Source of the DNA: Pseudomonadota bacterium
GTDB taxonomy: Bacteria; BMS3Abin14
Direction of reading: 5' to 3'
Assembly: GCA_016937135.1 (NCBI GenBank)
Contig: JAFGWO010000234.1
Span: forward strand, 1 to 6,274
Length of the DNA stretch: 6,274 nucleotides
In this document: positions 6,186 through 6,274 of the stretch, one piece after another
How the letters are laid out: each line of letters opens with the position of its first letter
How positions within the stretch are numbered: position 1 is the stretch's first letter
The notes under the pieces: model-generated
Told to the model about the DNA's origin: nothing
What the model saw: the letters and a program-made list of their open reading frames with translations, nothing else
Database searches by the model: none
Made by a program: the position numbers and the translations under genes

Positions 6186-6274
6186 CGAGGCCTGTCTCCT
6201 TTATCTTGGTTAGGAGGGTTTTGTAGCTCACATCCAGGATCCTGGCGGTCTTTTTCCGGTTCCAGCGGGTCTGT
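6175..6274 (-). CDS. Sigma-54-dependent response regulator, C-terminal Fis-type HTH (5' partial)
   Basis: Only the last 32 complete codons are in the window; the gene enters from the right edge and stops at TAA 6175-6177. The visible peptide has the signature of the Fis-like DNA-binding helix-turn-helix that ends NtrC-family enhancer-binding proteins: WNRKKTARILDVSYKTLLTK followed by IKETGL. In that family this segment follows a receiver domain and a sigma-54 AAA+ domain, and it binds upstream enhancers to activate sigma-54 promoters. Neither of those domains is visible here, so the full architecture is inferred. The gene overlaps the next one, a polysaccharide export gene, by 11 nt, so the regulator is probably co-transcribed with the EPS genes. 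It could instead be another Fis-tailed activator without a receiver domain. The helix-turn-helix call itself is secure. Confidence 0.85.
   Translation of the reverse strand, partial: QTRWNRKKTARILDVSYKTLLTKIKETGLDER
6196..6201 (-). promoter_or_regulatory. Ribosome binding site of the export gene, inside the regulator ORF
   Basis: The minus strand reads AAGGAG here, 10 nt before the ATG at 6185-6183. It lies wholly within the coding sequence of the upstream regulator. It supports the chosen start and suggests that translation of the export gene is coupled to termination on the regulator. Confidence 0.7.

Overview
The window looks like part of a chromosomal exopolysaccharide (EPS) synthesis and export locus from a GC-rich Gram-negative bacterium. 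Outer-membrane export parts, a Fis-type sigma-54 regulator tail and the protein styles suggest a deltaproteobacterium-like lineage (Desulfobacterota/Myxococcota). That placement rests on gene content only and is moderately supported. Every gene I can support lies on the minus strand, so the window reads from right to left.

The right part (6274 down to 1253) is a tightly packed operon segment. In transcription order it holds: the 3' end of a sigma-54-dependent response regulator (Fis-like helix-turn-helix only); a short outer-membrane polysaccharide export (OPX/Wza-like) protein; an outer-membrane beta-barrel protein; a Wzz/GumC-like polysaccharide co-polymerase; a separate bacterial tyrosine kinase; and a NusG paralog of the RfaH/UpxY/LoaP type. 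Junctions are -11, +15, +24, -1 and +5 nt, which implies co-transcription and translational coupling.

Next comes a 380-nt gap (1252-873) with no convincing gene. It holds hairpins, a short heptamer repeat and a weak promoter-like element, and it lies directly downstream of the NusG paralog. Composition turns AT-rich at its sugar-transferase end.

The left part (872-1, running off the window) encodes a protein hidden among longer spurious frames: a degenerate GGDEF-like domain fused through a low-complexity linker to the start of a membrane sugar transferase (initiating phosphoglycosyl transferase).

Together the products cover most of a Wzx/Wzy-type EPS pathway. The sugar transferase primes the undecaprenyl-phosphate carrier. 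The co-polymerase and its kinase set chain length and gate export. The short OPX protein and the barrel probably form a two-part outer-membrane exit. The regulator and NusG paralog control transcription. Flippase, polymerase and further glycosyltransferases would lie outside the window, probably downstream of the sugar transferase.
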